NCBI GenBank assembly: GCA_002633005.1
Contig: NMRA01000745.1
Location: 99,815-163,814 of the forward strand
Length of the DNA stretch: 64,000 bases
Reading direction: 5' to 3'
From: Phoronis australis
Lineage: Eukaryota > Phoronida > Phoronidae
The position numbers and the translations under genes were made by a program. The notes below the pieces were generated by a model. That model did not search any database. It saw nothing but the letters and a program-made list of their open reading frames with translations, and was not told the DNA's origin. Every line of letters starts with the position of its first letter. Position 1 is the stretch's first letter. Positions 55,601 through 64,000 of this stretch are shown here, piece by piece.

Positions 55601-57266
55601 TCAAAATATACTTGGCTGTTTTGCGCAGAGATTCAACGGCATTACTGTAAAAAAAACGCGCATTTTCATTCAGAACGTCCTTTCCTTGTTAACATCATCG
55701 TATTTTGCCAAGTATATTTTTCTTGTTATCTAAAATCCATTTCTTACAATTTCAGTCCCATTCTCATGTACCGCTTTTCGATTCTCACGCCCAGTTTTCT
55801 TTTTTCACGAGCAGCTATAATTTCAGGTTGGCTTACTCCATGTTTAGAGGTTATTTTATTAGTGAAACTTGGTAATTTTAAGAACGAAGGCAGACGGAGA
55901 GCCACGAGTAGAGTTGTCAACTTCACGCAAAGGCGTGAAGAAGCGAGAAGGGTTGAATTAACTCATCCCACTTGAAGCGGACGGCTCAGCTCGTTGCTCT
56001 CTGTCTGCAGTGACTCTAATTGCAAAAGTGAAATGAGTCCTCCCCAACTTTAAAATTAGAAGTACATTTTCCGAGTAAGCTCTTGCGACTAGTAAGTAAT
56101 ATTTGAGAGTGGTGTGTGCTCTTTATCGTATCAAAGAACGGGCGTTTCAAATGCACGTGAGAATAATGTAGATGAGGTACGTGAGAAAGGAACTGATTTA
56201 TTCACAGCTAAATGTCTTTTTCGGGCGAAAATACGCTGTTAATGAAAAAGACCGTGGCATAAATGTTTTCCGCAGAGCCAGGGGAAAACTTGCTTGGGTA
56301 TGTGGCAGAAAGCAAACATGACAGGATATAAAATTCGTGTCCACTGACGAGCTAAATGGTGGTTGTGGAAAGTGTCTGCGACTTGGGGACGTGGTGTGGC
56401 CATACAGCTTTGACTACGTTAGACACGAACGAGACCGGAATTTTATGTTGGTCGCACTGTACCTCATACACGCCAAGGTTGTCCCAGTTCTCTACAAGAT
56501 GATTTTTATAGTGTTCCGCTGACGGCGCCATTTCGTATACTTCCGCCCCAGGCTGAGCTGTGAATGATGACCCCGCCCAGAGATCATACACACTTCTCTT
56601 GTTCGCGCTGCTTCCTTTGAATACAAGTTCCCAGGCCTCTACAAGATAATATATACACAAATATTCGGAATGTTTGATAAATTTCGTTGAGATTTTGTAC
56701 AGGATTTTGTTAAACAATTGCAGCTATGTCTTATATGAATATCATTTTCACTGTGGAAGCGCCATTAAAATTGCCTTGCCAGTAATGTACACATTTTTAA
56801 AAAACTAGAACAATTTGGAATGTTCAACTGCAGTACCCTGCTATGTAATTACTGAGCAGGGTTCTCGGCCTGTTCAGACACTACGTTTCTTGGAAGTTAA
56901 TCACTGGATACCTGAACTGCGATCAAAGTTTAACTTTGAAGAAGACCAATTACCTGTGGACGTGAATATGACCCAGCAGGTTTCCGCTGTCTTATACGTC
57001 GATAGCCACTTATTCCTACTTATTTCACAAATCTGGTGCTGACTGCTGAAACTCACGAATGAGCATTGCTTTGATAAGCACAGGCAAAGACATCTCGTCA
57101 GTAAAGAACTATTGTATACTACGTCCACGAAACTCGGCAGGATTCTGTGACCAATGTAGGACCTTGCCTGAGAAAATAGTCCCTGAATGCTTTCCTGAGT
57201 GGACAAGGCTACGATACTGTACATGCATAATACGACTACGAGCGGGTGACTTTTGCAAGATGACAT
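34459..57266 (-). CDS. Gene A: secreted PAN/apple-like protein, paralogue of gene B
   Basis: Exons on the minus strand: 57,266-56,954; 56,638-56,463; 40,762-40,611; 34,643-34,459, possibly followed by 33,606-33,433. About 275 residues are covered: signal peptide (LVVVLCMYSIVALS), PAN/apple-like domain (TRCLCLCLSKQCSF, ICEISRNKWLSTYKT), then a second domain (WELVFKGSSANKRSVYD, LWAGSSFTAQPGAEVYEM, NWDNLGVYEVKFSFF, NRRFLVTALYNGC, GWVVVID, CDWENR, YPQFLYSK). The protein should be secreted; its ligand and role are unknown. Intron 2 is 15.7 kb and filled with nested transposons; intron 3 is 6 kb. No frameshift or stop occurs in any exon. Matching phases and conserved substitutions with gene B support a functional gene. 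Confidence 0.82.
34960..35941. other. Intron 3 of gene A, upstream of the transposon gene
   Basis: AT-rich. It contains a short triplication AAAATGGC(C/T)G near 35,200-35,235. No coding features; it may be the 5' non-coding part of the element whose coding remnant starts at 35,942. Confidence 0.35.
35942..38776 (+). pseudogene. Decayed transposon-type gene with C-terminal CXC-like Cys-rich domain
   Basis: Plus-strand pieces in order: SGTGLQEVLETVHASNSV with LNGKSVDKAVRGHMLVDSAL (35.95 kb); YVGYISKCTQPAVVFDGY (37.7 kb); KAEGDADVLIVETAI and LIADDTYLLVLLRYHA (38.0 kb); LFGISKG (38.24 kb); and a tail WMLEGGKFIPTMKDQSVAP, LLKVVRCSCKTNCSSKRCTC, CGECRGFSC (38.57-38.77 kb). Stops and frame changes separate them. 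The layout recalls a multicopy invertebrate protein family that spreads as a transposable element, with GDADxLI and DDTxLLVLL motifs and a CxC..C..CxC tail. I cannot name its superfamily. It lies antisense in intron 3 of gene A. Confidence 0.6.
38860..39765. repeat. ~310-bp tandem repeat containing GGCGGCCATCTTGG
   Basis: Two clear units start at about 39,258 (GGAGGCCATCTTGGAGAATG) and 39,569 (GGCGGCCATCTTGGAAAATG), each followed by GTCACCACAGCCATG, GGATTTGTTGACCCACAAAA, AAACCTTTTTGAATTTT and ACTCTATCAC. Partial, more diverged units precede (39,104, ~38,975) and one begins again near 39,722. The words GGCGGCCAT and CCGCCATCTTG occur on both strands. Confidence 0.7.
39870..40385 (-). mobile_element. 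MITE-like element with GTAAAATGTAAC array at one end
   Basis: Reverse-complement homologue of 15,220-15,625. At 40,230-40,375 it carries five direct copies of CGTAAAATGTAAC-like words and one inverted copy (GTTACATTTTACGGCG). Multiple subterminal copies of one word are a usual layout for transposase-binding sites. No coding sequence. Confidence 0.65.
40611..40762 (-). CDS. Gene A exon 3
   Basis: 152-nt exon (minus): acceptor CCATTTCAG, donor GACC/GTGAGT. It encodes VKFSFFNEGKEVFTMEFQG, SNKMDWFSTFKLTNNPF and DLSDVYIFDLG. Phase 0 in, phase 2 out. It lies at the 3' edge of the transposon-filled intron and is intact. Confidence 0.85.
41440..41561 (+). pseudogene. THAP zinc-finger domain remnant
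   Basis: From ATG at 41,440 it reads MPPYCGAS, then after a one-base frame change CLNYKAATKAGISFFDLL, VNPKCLGSESR and a stop. The pattern M-P-x-x-C-x-A...C-x-N...K-x-G-I-S-F-F is that of the DNA-binding THAP zinc finger at the N-terminus of some DNA transposases and host proteins. In copy i the same region (minus strand, 24.17-24.30 kb) reads KKTGISFFDFL and is interrupted by the LINE. Confidence 0.6.
43300..43505. repeat. Inverted homologue of 25,387-25,605
   Basis: Shares GCCCTTCAGGCAGGCTTGG, GCGCCGTTTCTA and GCCGTGGTATAATA with the reverse complement of the 25.4-kb segment. Confidence 0.65.
44473..44793 (+). CDS. Unidentified open frame inside the 4.8-kb element
   Basis: Open for 107 codons: VGDLPIISKVWVWKSSQPAR, GARERPKTLLPEDMSKRICS, NELGKKYLPKITGLYHSRSK, GNWDRGSGVCIERGNLRL. 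The frame also continues upstream of the Met (ESGKAYAEEVASAE). No family was recognised and no DDE-type motif is visible. It may be part of an element protein or chance. Confidence 0.25.
   Translation: MASAEVGDLPIISKVWVWKSSQPARRYPSGQLSEGARERPKTLLPEDMSKRICSLRNELGKKYLPKITGLYHSRSKVICSDRPLSANVGNWDRGSGVCIERGNLRL
45000..46600. other. Interior of 4.8-kb element; no gene seen
   Basis: T-rich sequence with short open frames only (for example 45,626-45,931, hydrophobic and unconvincing). If the element once encoded a transposase it is decayed beyond recognition here. Confidence 0.35.
46675..46990. repeat. Copy of the repeat at ~2.93-3.17 kb
   Basis: Shares AATGACGAGCA / AATGGTGAGCA, CGGCAACGG, CATGCGACCTGTGTTGTTAC, CACAACAAAGGAAAACAATG and GATGGGCGA in order with 2,960-3,090. 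Confidence 0.6.
48720..49290. other. Left part of the piggyBac-like element
   Basis: No transposase N-terminus recognised. The boundary with the LINE is not fixed: likely between 49,150 and 49,320, but no target duplication was found. Confidence 0.35.
49532..50246 (+). pseudogene. LINE ORF1 (coiled coil + RRM-like), frameshifted
   Basis: Starts MPDDTPSARPVTRG with ATG at 49,532. After a frame change near 49,690 it has a heptad region (LLHDLVIKLESKVEDLENRS) and the hallmark RRDNVVFLGFEEKN, CIERAHRIGRR, KRPIIAKFSSKDKR of L1-type ORF1 proteins (RNA-binding chaperone). After a second frame change near 50,035 it continues SIHISEDFSMKVRKARKELY, FNKLYWRGKQFIYDDA and stops at TAG 50,244-50,246. The TAG is in the same frame as ORF2. 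Confidence 0.8.
50247..53725 (+). pseudogene. LINE ORF2: endonuclease and reverse transcriptase, broken
   Basis: The frame is open from 50,247, directly after the ORF1 TAG, to TAA at 52,008-52,010. Endonuclease motifs: TTVWNVHGLGSK, VGVAETW, NSGGVCVFVKK, LLVAGDLNARIG, DYVLLS and SDHLPLVC. Reverse transcriptase: LQNGKTSGVDGLVYELFK, then frameshift near 51,990 and a TAG near 52,278, then GTRPGCMLSLFLFSMYLNEF, catalytic YADD at 52,533-52,544, WGMKVNLTKTKIMVF and YKYLGICLTPKLVW. Another frame change near 53,030 precedes LLKMPAHRNPKSVSDKL and ASSVRNLLQRYG. The far C-terminal Cys/His tail is badly decayed. Confidence 0.85.
53768..53797 (+). repeat. TGAATT-type LINE tail
   Basis: Four imperfect TGAATTT units ending the LINE. 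Short 3' tandem repeats in place of poly-A are seen in several LINE clades. Confidence 0.75.
54282..54560 (+). pseudogene. piggyBac transposase fragment (DDE domain end)
   Basis: Reads NKFMGGVDLLDALSAKYNY, then GRWYLYLF and, through a stop, the segment before a long helix region. The MGGVDLLD (YNxxMGGVDxxD) motif carries the last catalytic Asp of piggyBac transposases and is highly specific. Upstream pieces (VSKNKEDVHLKKKS, 54.12-54.18 kb) may be more of the same protein. Stops and frame changes follow. Confidence 0.75.
55561..56300. other. Intron 2 of gene A, between the transposon nest and exon 2
   Basis: No repeat or exon recognised. Two overlapping antisense open frames at 55,744-55,975 have no recognisable domain. 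Confidence 0.35.
56463..56638 (-). CDS. Gene A exon 2
   Basis: 176-nt exon (minus): acceptor TATCTTGTAG, donor TATGAG/GTACAG. It encodes AWELVFKGSSANKRSVYD, LWAGSSFTAQPGAEVYEM, PSAEHYKNHLVENWDNLG and VYE. Phase 1 in, phase 0 out, same length as gene B exon 2. Confidence 0.87.
56954..57266 (-). CDS. Gene A exon 1: signal peptide and PAN-like domain
   Basis: ATG at 57,266 (MSSCKSHP) aligns with the Met chosen for gene B. Hydrophobic signal LVVVLCMYSIVALS, then QARSYIGHRILPSFVDVVY, LLTRCLCLCLSKQCSFVSF, QICEISRNKWLSTYKT and donor CCACAG/GTAATT. The Cys spacing and central CxxxC...C-F order fit a PAN/apple fold. An upstream in-frame Met at 57,299 is possible but not conserved. Confidence 0.82.
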
Positions 57267-57299
57267 GTTCGTTACTGCGACAACCTCAACCAAGCACAC

Positions 57300-60200
57300 T
57301 TACTGTGCGACCAATACGTGCTATCTGCGAAACCAGTTGCATTTATAAGTGTTCGCGCCAGAAAGAAAACAATACATAAATAATTGGGATCACGTGATAT
57401 GTTCCGTGCCTAGCGTTTGTGCAGATGAGGAAAAGTAAACACTGTACAAGACACCATTGGCCGGTTGGATGAAACTCTGATTCTTGACTTTTGCACCATA
57501 TGTTTGGACTTGTGCCTAGATGTATACTGGATATCCTGTCTCATGCTTTTTTAGCTTTGATACGCACACAAAGAATATTCTACGTTGAAATTGCAAAATT
57601 ATTGAAAGATTTGAGGACTTTTCGTGCAACGTTCCCAATTCAAGCACCATGACCCTATTGTATTAAAAATAAGCGCTCATTTTTCAGATTTATTATGGAA
57701 TGGTTTAGAGCACGAACGTAATGGCCACAATGTCTTTGTGAGTAAGCGTTTGATGTTAGACTGAGTAAGTGGTCCCCACCGAGACCGCGCTACTGACTTC
57801 GGCTACGCTAGGCAATCGAGGCACAGCGACTTGTAGGATATTACATCCATGTCGAAGTGACGAGGTACGTGTCGTAATATTTTAACTTCGTAATCTCTAA
57901 CAGATGTAATTTTGAAATTCTGTGATCTGAAATATGTTTACTTCACCGTAAGGTAAGTTTCATGTGGCAACGGGCTGTACATAAGCGTCTCAGGTCAAAC
58001 CGATGATGTCATTTCCGTCGTTTACTACGAGCGCCACCAAAAGTTTTTTCGGTGCTAAATGAAGTTCGTGGTGGATCATACGATAGTAATTGGCGTAATT
58101 AATGTCAGGGATAAACGAAAAGATGATATGTTTATGTTGATGAATGATACCTTACATATAATGATATATTTAACATGTTCAAAAGTCATTTGGCCGTTAC
58201 ATAGCGTCTTTAAGACGAGTTGAACACACTGCTGCGCAGAAGTCCTCTGTTTTCGCTTGCTTCACATTTTTTCAACCTTATTTAAATTGGAGTCTGAAAT
58301 ACCAATCCATTCTAGACATGTCCTTACTGATATGAGAACTGGAGTCCCAGTGAAAGGATTGCTTATAAATTATGTTTCCGTCGCTATTACAAATGAGCGG
58401 AACCGCGCCCTGATATCAACTCAAAGTAAAAGATAGTTCTAGTATTATTGGACATTGAACATCTGACAGGCAGTGATCGAAGTAGTCAGGTTCAATATTA
58501 ATAATACTGTAATAAATAACGTCGATGTATCAAAATAGTGTGCATGTACAAGTATATTACTTCAGTTATCTCTGTTATTACGACAAGCAATGGCAAATGG
58601 ACCTTTTTAACCACCAAATCTGTCCTTGTTAAATTGTATGTAAGTTCTTCAGCAAAATTAAATGAGAATTCTGTAAGTTTTGTGTACACAAGTTATAGAT
58701 TTCTTCTAAAAGAGGAGATTATTTTTTCGTCTTATTTTTGCAGTTAGAACTCATGTTGACTTATTGGATAGGTCTGCACTTCATCAGCAGCGTTGGAATT
58801 ACAAGCTGACCCGGTGGCTCGGGGCCAGCTCATTTGCGGCCAGGCCCTAACTTTTAAAAGTCACCGGCCGAACCCACTGTACGTGGGTTCGGTATCAAAT
58901 TCAATGAATTCAAAAACATGTATTTGACTAATTTTGTTTGCATTTTGAACGACAAGTTTTCTTTTGAGTCTTGTGGGCAATAATCCCTCACCTAGAGTGA
59001 ATGAAACTGAAAACAAAGAGCAGGGTTCTCAAGTACGTTTACATTTCGTGTAAATGGAAAAGATTGAGAAAATGTAATTAGGATGTTTAAAGTAGAGCCA
59101 GCAACTTGGCCAGTAACTTTTCTGACCAACTGTCAGGGTGAGCCAGCACATTTGTTTGTTGAAGTTCGAACACTGTGCCTCAGCCATCCACTCTCTGGTC
59201 AGTCTCATTTCATAACTTAACTCTGATGATCTGTTTCTTAACAGTTGTGTAGCAAAATTGTGCTATAAAATCTCAAGAGTTGTGCCAATGGTTTCACAAT
59301 TTACATTGTAAACACTCTGTATGTTAACCATGGTATTTACTTTACTTCTTTCGGTGTCTCGGTACTACATTTACGTTTCTACTAATATCTTCTATCGATT
59401 ATTTGACAATGGTCTCCTCGGTGATGATATAAACATTGGTCAACGACCGCGGTGCCTAAATGTTCTTTGAAGGGATTATGGAAATAAAACATTACAATCT
59501 TAGCACATTAGTAAATTTTACTGTTTAAAAGTGCATTGAATTCACAGAACCTTTCTCACAAACCTATAGGCCTATTTTTGACTGACGAGTGAGTAATTAA
59601 TTCGAGTCTTCAGTGGAAAATCTTGCATGTCGCAGAAAGTCCCCAACCACAAATATAAGGAGGCAAAGGTCTGCGTCCATTGCACGCGGTCTCTGAAAGA
59701 GGGAGACAAACGCAATTTTAATGGAAAATAGGCTCGTAATACCAAAAACGATAAGCTGGCGGCGTTTTTGGCCGCCCATGGGGTATGTTCCTAAGCCCTT
59801 AGGTGCCATTTTGTGCCTATGGTATGACACCATAAGTGTTAGTTTACGTTCAAATATTAACCTAAAATGTCATTACTCGGCGAGCAGATAATAGTCCGCT
59901 TGGGAGACTAAGTACACAAACACGATGTTACACAAGCACCGATGTTTCAATAAGATTCAAGCACTGCATTTTTTTGTGCATTAGCAGTCGCCAGAACCAG
60001 GATTGGTTGAAACGAGGATTGGTTCCTAGGTTGAAATTATCTAAACAGGGCTCTGTACCCTTTTAACAAACCGAGGGAACATCACCTTAGCAACCGTAAC
60101 TTATTCACTTCTGTTATTGAAATTCATGATACTTGAAATTTAAGCACTTCTCACTTGCTTTAGTAACTCTTTAAAGCTTGTTGTTATGCCAGACAAAAGA

Positions 60201-60869
60201 CTTCACGCAGTAGGCCTAGTCAACAAAAGGAGCCGGATGTTATCACTAATGTCAGATCCGGTTTCTCGGATAAAACGGATCAGGAGAAGGCTGTAATGAT
60301 CTGGTGTTGTGAAGAGTGACCCATTTTCGTGAACCTCGCTGCATTTGTTAGTCGAGAGTCAGTATCTTAATATGCCGCTGTGGGGATAATTGAATAAAAT
60401 ACAATAACGTTGACACAATTTTGTTTTTATTACAATGCAATCATTGGTTATGCTGAGTGTCAGTTAAGCTCTCTGCTAGTGGCTGTGTGGAACAGATGAA
60501 AGTTTTGAAAGTGCCCGCGCCAATGTGTTATTTAGCAATCAAATTGTGCAGTACACATGTATAATATAGTTAGTTGTTTAGGCGCCCCGATTGAGAGGCT
60601 CCTCGGTCAAAGGTCAAAAATCCGAAAGGAAGCGTCAACGGTCACGTGCGATGGATGCAACCATAAGTGACGTCATCCCCCAACAGGAAGGAAGTAACAA
60701 TGACGTCACACTTCATTTCGTTATAGGTTTAATTAGACCCGTTAATGAGGATCCTCAATCCAAGGTCAAGGTCATGCGTGTAACCGGAAGTGGTTGGTAA
60801 ACCCGAAGATCGAATCGGAAATCACCACATATGTCATTACGAAAATTAGGGCGTTGCACCGTCCACCAC
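57300..60869. other. Upstream of gene A; no gene seen
   Basis: Would contain the gene A promoter and the 3' flank of any upstream paralogue. No exon homologous to exons 1-4 was found in this stretch, and no promoter elements can be assigned. Confidence 0.4.
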
Positions 60870-61666
60870 CCGGATGTTCATTGCGTTTGTTCAACTGATC
60901 GAGAGCGAAGTGGCCATAATGTTACAGTGATCAAGTCTTCTCGAAAATCCCTGAACTAGTGCCGGCGTTTTGCTGTCACATAGCCGTGTGTTAAGTTTGT
61001 GCTTCAACTGTTCACGCATCATCTGGAAAATCTTCCACAAAAATACTGAAGTCCCACCCCGGGCCCCGGTGACGGAGAGACTTCAAGTGACAAGCACCGC
61101 TCTAGTGATGTCCTACGCTTTTATACTAAATTTCATCAAAATACAATTAGTTTTTTGTGGTAGCGAGCAGACGGCAACTCAGTGTTCAAAGGGGCAAACT
61201 GGACATCAAGGGTGTTGTTATAGTCAACGAACTGGTCCCAAAGCACTGCTGTCACATTTCTCTGAGCCAGGTTCCGGCTTGGAATATGTAAGTTCGATGT
61301 TCACATATTCGAAATCGCTCTTTTCTCTCAAGACAACAGATAAAGTCCATATCGAGACCAAAATGATCTCTAAGGGGTGTTGCAACAGTCTAATCTGCCA
61401 ATAAAAAAGATTGCTGCCAAAGAAATGTCGTCACATATCTCAGTGTACAGTTTCATTGAAATCTATACGTCGATAGATATTACCCGGAAACCCTGTTCCT
61501 CAATAAAATAGAGCCCTTTTCGAGACCGCAACGGCCATTAGGCGTGTGTGGTTGTCGAATCTGTCCGAAAACCGATTGATACCACCGCATCCTCTTCACA
61601 TTACCTCTTTGACCGTCTTCCTACCGGCAACGAGCATCACTGACATGAATTTCCGCATAAAGGCCC

Positions 61667-62027
61667 ATAAACGCCCATGATCATGGGCGTTTATTTGGTG
61701 TTCAATCTTCGGGTTTCAAGTTTTCAAACAATGGGACGTTTATTCGGAAAGTTTTATCTTAAAACTCCATTCAGTGTCAATTTGTAATCGCAAATTCAGT
61801 TTTATGGAGTATACAAGCATGTCATTTGTGAAAAGAGAATACAGTCTTGGCGAACTTGATATTTATAGCTTGAAAATAAACACACGGTTTTTTGAAAAAA
61901 ACAAACGTTGGCATTTTCATAGCAGTTTTCCGTTTACACCCCCATCCCCTTTAGGAAAAACCGCCCGTGTGTTTATTTGCTAAACTGCTTGAAAATATAA
62001 TTTTCCGAATAATTGTACACGCCCATC
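61667..62027. mobile_element. Fold-back element with TGGGCGTTTATT ends
   Basis: Starts with a perfect 28-bp palindrome at 61,667-61,694 (half-site ATAAACGCCCATGA). The right end reads TTCCGAATAATTGTACACGC then CCA. Internal inverted arms pair AATAAACACACGG near 61,878 with CCCGTGTGTTTATTT near 61,965. It sits where exon 4 would be expected in the duplicated block. Confidence 0.5.
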
Positions 62028-62609
62028 ATGAGCTCTTCTGCGGAAATTCCCGGTAGCCTGTATGTGCGCCAAGCTTTGTCTATGAATAACGGGGCAAGAT
62101 GCATAAAATACATGTATGAACAACCACTAGGGATCAAAAAATGTCAATGGAACAGTTTTCAATCTAGTGGTCGTTTGATTTTGTTGTCATTGTAGTGTTT
62201 ATAGGAACAGCTCATTATCATAGCTATTTCCTAAGTGTTAAGCGTGGTCACTGGATCGAATCATACGGACTAATTCGGTGTTTTTTTAAGAGTTCTCCCG
62301 GTCTACTTTTGTATTTTGGCCTCCCGACAGATTTGCTACTTTAAAGAGTTATTTAATACATATTACAGATCTGTTTAGCACAGTGTGCTTTGTAAAATTA
62401 TTTAGCGCACTCAGTTCGTTTGGTCCCGCGACAATTAGACTATTTTTATCAAGATATTTAACACAGTGTAATTTTGGCCTCACGACGGACAGGGCCCGCT
62501 TATTTGTTTGAATATTGACTTTCAGCGTACATCTCGTCCCTCGGCGAACTGGTCTTGTATATCTTTTCACCCCAGTGCATAGTATCTTTTGTTTTGGTTC
62601 CCTGAAAAT

Positions 62610-62815
62610 GTGATTTGTTTCCGGATATAATTGACAGGGTAGCCAAACAGCCAACGTGATTCAAATTAATAAAGACAAATAGTGATATTTACATGTAAGT
62701 GTTTGTTGACGCTTTAAGTTTCCGGATACAATTGACATTTTTCAATTGTTGCGACATACGGTGGACAAAAGCCAACGTGATTCAACTTAATAAAGACAAT
62801 TGATGATATTTAAGG
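62610..62815. repeat. Local ~110-bp tandem duplication
   Basis: TTTCCGGATA(T/C)AATTGACA followed by GCCAACGTGATTCAA and TTAATAAAGACAA occurs twice (62,619-62,690 and 62,720-62,800). The 14.6-kb homologue has it only once, so it arose in this copy. Confidence 0.65.
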
Positions 62816-63350
62816 GTTTATTGTCGATATTAATAATAGATTATGCGCTGATATCACCACTGTTTGTTATGGTTATTTCCAGGGCAGTTCTACGTTCTTA
62901 AACAACTGGAGGCTGCTCTCACGCGATCATCTGATATTCATATGTTGGTTTGTACGTGGCTTTTGAAAATTTGGTAGTTGTCTAAACCCCTGTATACACA
63001 GTACACATTCTCGAATACGACTTTTCTTATGCTATGAATCAGTCTATGTAGACAGATGTTCCACCTAACGTTTTGCTGGTGGTGTGACTCATACCCAGGT
63101 GCGCACAAATATTAGTACGGATCTTATTAGACAAGTTCATGAGATGGAATCGAAAATGGTTTTAAATCATTTTGAGAAAAACTCCATGTCACAAATTCTC
63201 CAGGATGCATGGAAACAGCACTATTTGGCTACCAAAACAAAACATCCTCTTACATGGGAGGGTACCGATTCCCCTCCCCCCCACCTGCCTGGCCTGCTCG
63301 ACGTACGAGCCTGGGATTCGCGCGAATCCAGAACCCACGCTAACTTAAAA

Positions 63351-63975
63351 CGTAAATCTGACACTTAGTATAGTGTGTTTGCCTCAGGAAAATTAGAATA
63401 CTCACGCTTTCAGAGAGTCTTTGAGATCAAAGCAAATCTCTTTTTTAAATGAGCACGATTAAAAGGGACCATCGACCGAGAGCTTCTACTAAGAAGTCAC
63501 GTTTTTGTAGAATATTTCCGTATCATCATTTAAGGCTAACACGTTCGAATATACATTTACATGTACATAAAACATTTGCATATCAAATCCACTTGCAAAT
63601 AAGACATGGTCCAACTTGCACAGTTACGTTACAAAACAGATAACTGTTTCGATCCTATAAGGACTTCCGCGATCATCTCATTTCTAAGGGCATCCTAACT
63701 ATTCCGGTATTTAAGGATATTTCCAACCTTATTCACAAAAATTGGCCATTTTTACAAAATTTCACTTGTGTCTAGCAAAATACCTTATATTCATTCTCAG
63801 GGAACTTCAAATACGAAATATATACTGCGCAGCGAGAAAAAAAAAAGATTTAGCAGAACCACCTTGGAACCGCACAACCGCGTGGATATTTGTTTAGCAC
63901 TTATCCAAGGTCAAAGGTTAAAGGGCTTTCAAGTAAATCGAGTCTCCCGCCAGGTACAGAACAGCTTCGGTATAC
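63351..63975. other. No gene seen
   Basis: AT-rich with short open frames lacking protein character. Confidence 0.35.
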
Positions 63976-64000
63976 CAGTGGCGGATCTACGGGGGGGGGT
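63976..64000 (+). mobile_element. hAT-like element end, cut by window edge
   Basis: CAGTGGCGGATCTACGGGG is the consensus outer end of the short hAT-like elements seen at 9.5, 9.9, 26.4 and 28.4 kb. The rest lies outside the window. Confidence 0.6.

Larger units (their letters stand above)
60870..63350. repeat. Duplicate of the 10.9-15.2 kb region, without exon 4
   Basis: Collinear shared blocks: GCGAAGTGGCCATAATGTTAC (60,906) with 11,060; CATATCGAGACCAAAATGATC with 11,460; TATTACCCGGAAACCCTG with 11,598; CACAGTGTGCTTTGTAAAAT (62,381) with 14,395; GGCGAACTGGTCTTGTATAT with 14,494; CGATCATCTGATATTCA with 14,763; CTCATACCCAGGTGCGCAC with 14,930. The part equivalent to exon 4 of gene B and its MITE is missing. 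This is probably the remnant of a third tandem gene unit. Confidence 0.7.

Noticed and set aside
59597-60800. Short open frames at 59.6-59.8 and 60.6-60.8 kb as genes
   Set aside because: No domain, no splice context, and no counterpart in the duplicated unit.
1-64000. tRNA or rRNA genes
   Set aside because: Scanning by eye for tRNA arm motifs (GGTTCGAATCC-type) and conserved rRNA words gave nothing convincing; a covariance-model search would be needed to exclude them.

Overview
The window is eukaryotic, from an invertebrate animal. It has long AT-rich non-coding stretches, GT-AG introns, secreted-protein exons, LINE, piggyBac and THAP-type transposons, many short repeats with inverted ends, and frequent ACATGT/TACATGTA words. 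No operons, ribosome sites or CRISPR arrays are visible. A cnidarian, lophotrochozoan or invertebrate deuterostome would all fit; the species cannot be named from the sequence. Most of the window is transposon-derived or unexplained intergenic/intronic DNA.

Host genes. (1) Around 5.4-7.0 kb (+) lie the last three exons of a bacterial-type, cobalamin-independent methionine synthase-like (MetE/UROD fold) gene, with one in-frame TAA in the first exon. (2) Two paralogous genes on the minus strand encode secreted proteins with a signal peptide, a PAN/apple-like domain and an unnamed Cys/Trp-rich domain. Gene B has exons at 21.6, 20.5, 17.7 and 13.9 kb. Gene A has exons at 57.2, 56.5, 40.7 and 34.5 kb. 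All splice phases match between the two. Non-coding DNA that surrounds exon 4 of gene B recurs at 60.9-63.35 kb without that exon, so the locus looks like a decaying tandem array.

Mobile DNA. Intron 2 of gene A (40.8-56.5 kb) is almost entirely a transposon nest. A TTAA-flanked Kolobok-like element with a THAP remnant (41,276-47,855) contains a 4.8-kb element (42,820-47,641), which also has a TTAA duplication and the unusual terminus GTAYYAGTCCA. Next to it a second Kolobok-like copy (47,860-55,556) contains a piggyBac-like element (48,710-55,094), which in turn contains a nearly full-length LINE (about 49.3-53.8 kb). Intron 3 of gene A holds a decayed transposon-type gene with a C-terminal cysteine-rich domain (35.9-38.8 kb), a ~310-bp tandem repeat and an array of the word GTAAAATGTAAC. 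Between the two genes (22-33 kb) are another THAP element carrying a LINE insertion with a precise target duplication, and a second type of LINE with a poly-A tail.

Assembly. Single N bases at 639 and 13,114 each sit exactly between two near-identical adjacent copies (412 bp and ~1.48 kb). The simplest reading is that both haplotypes were placed in series, so the two copies of exon 4 of gene B (12.4 and 13.9 kb) are probably alleles.
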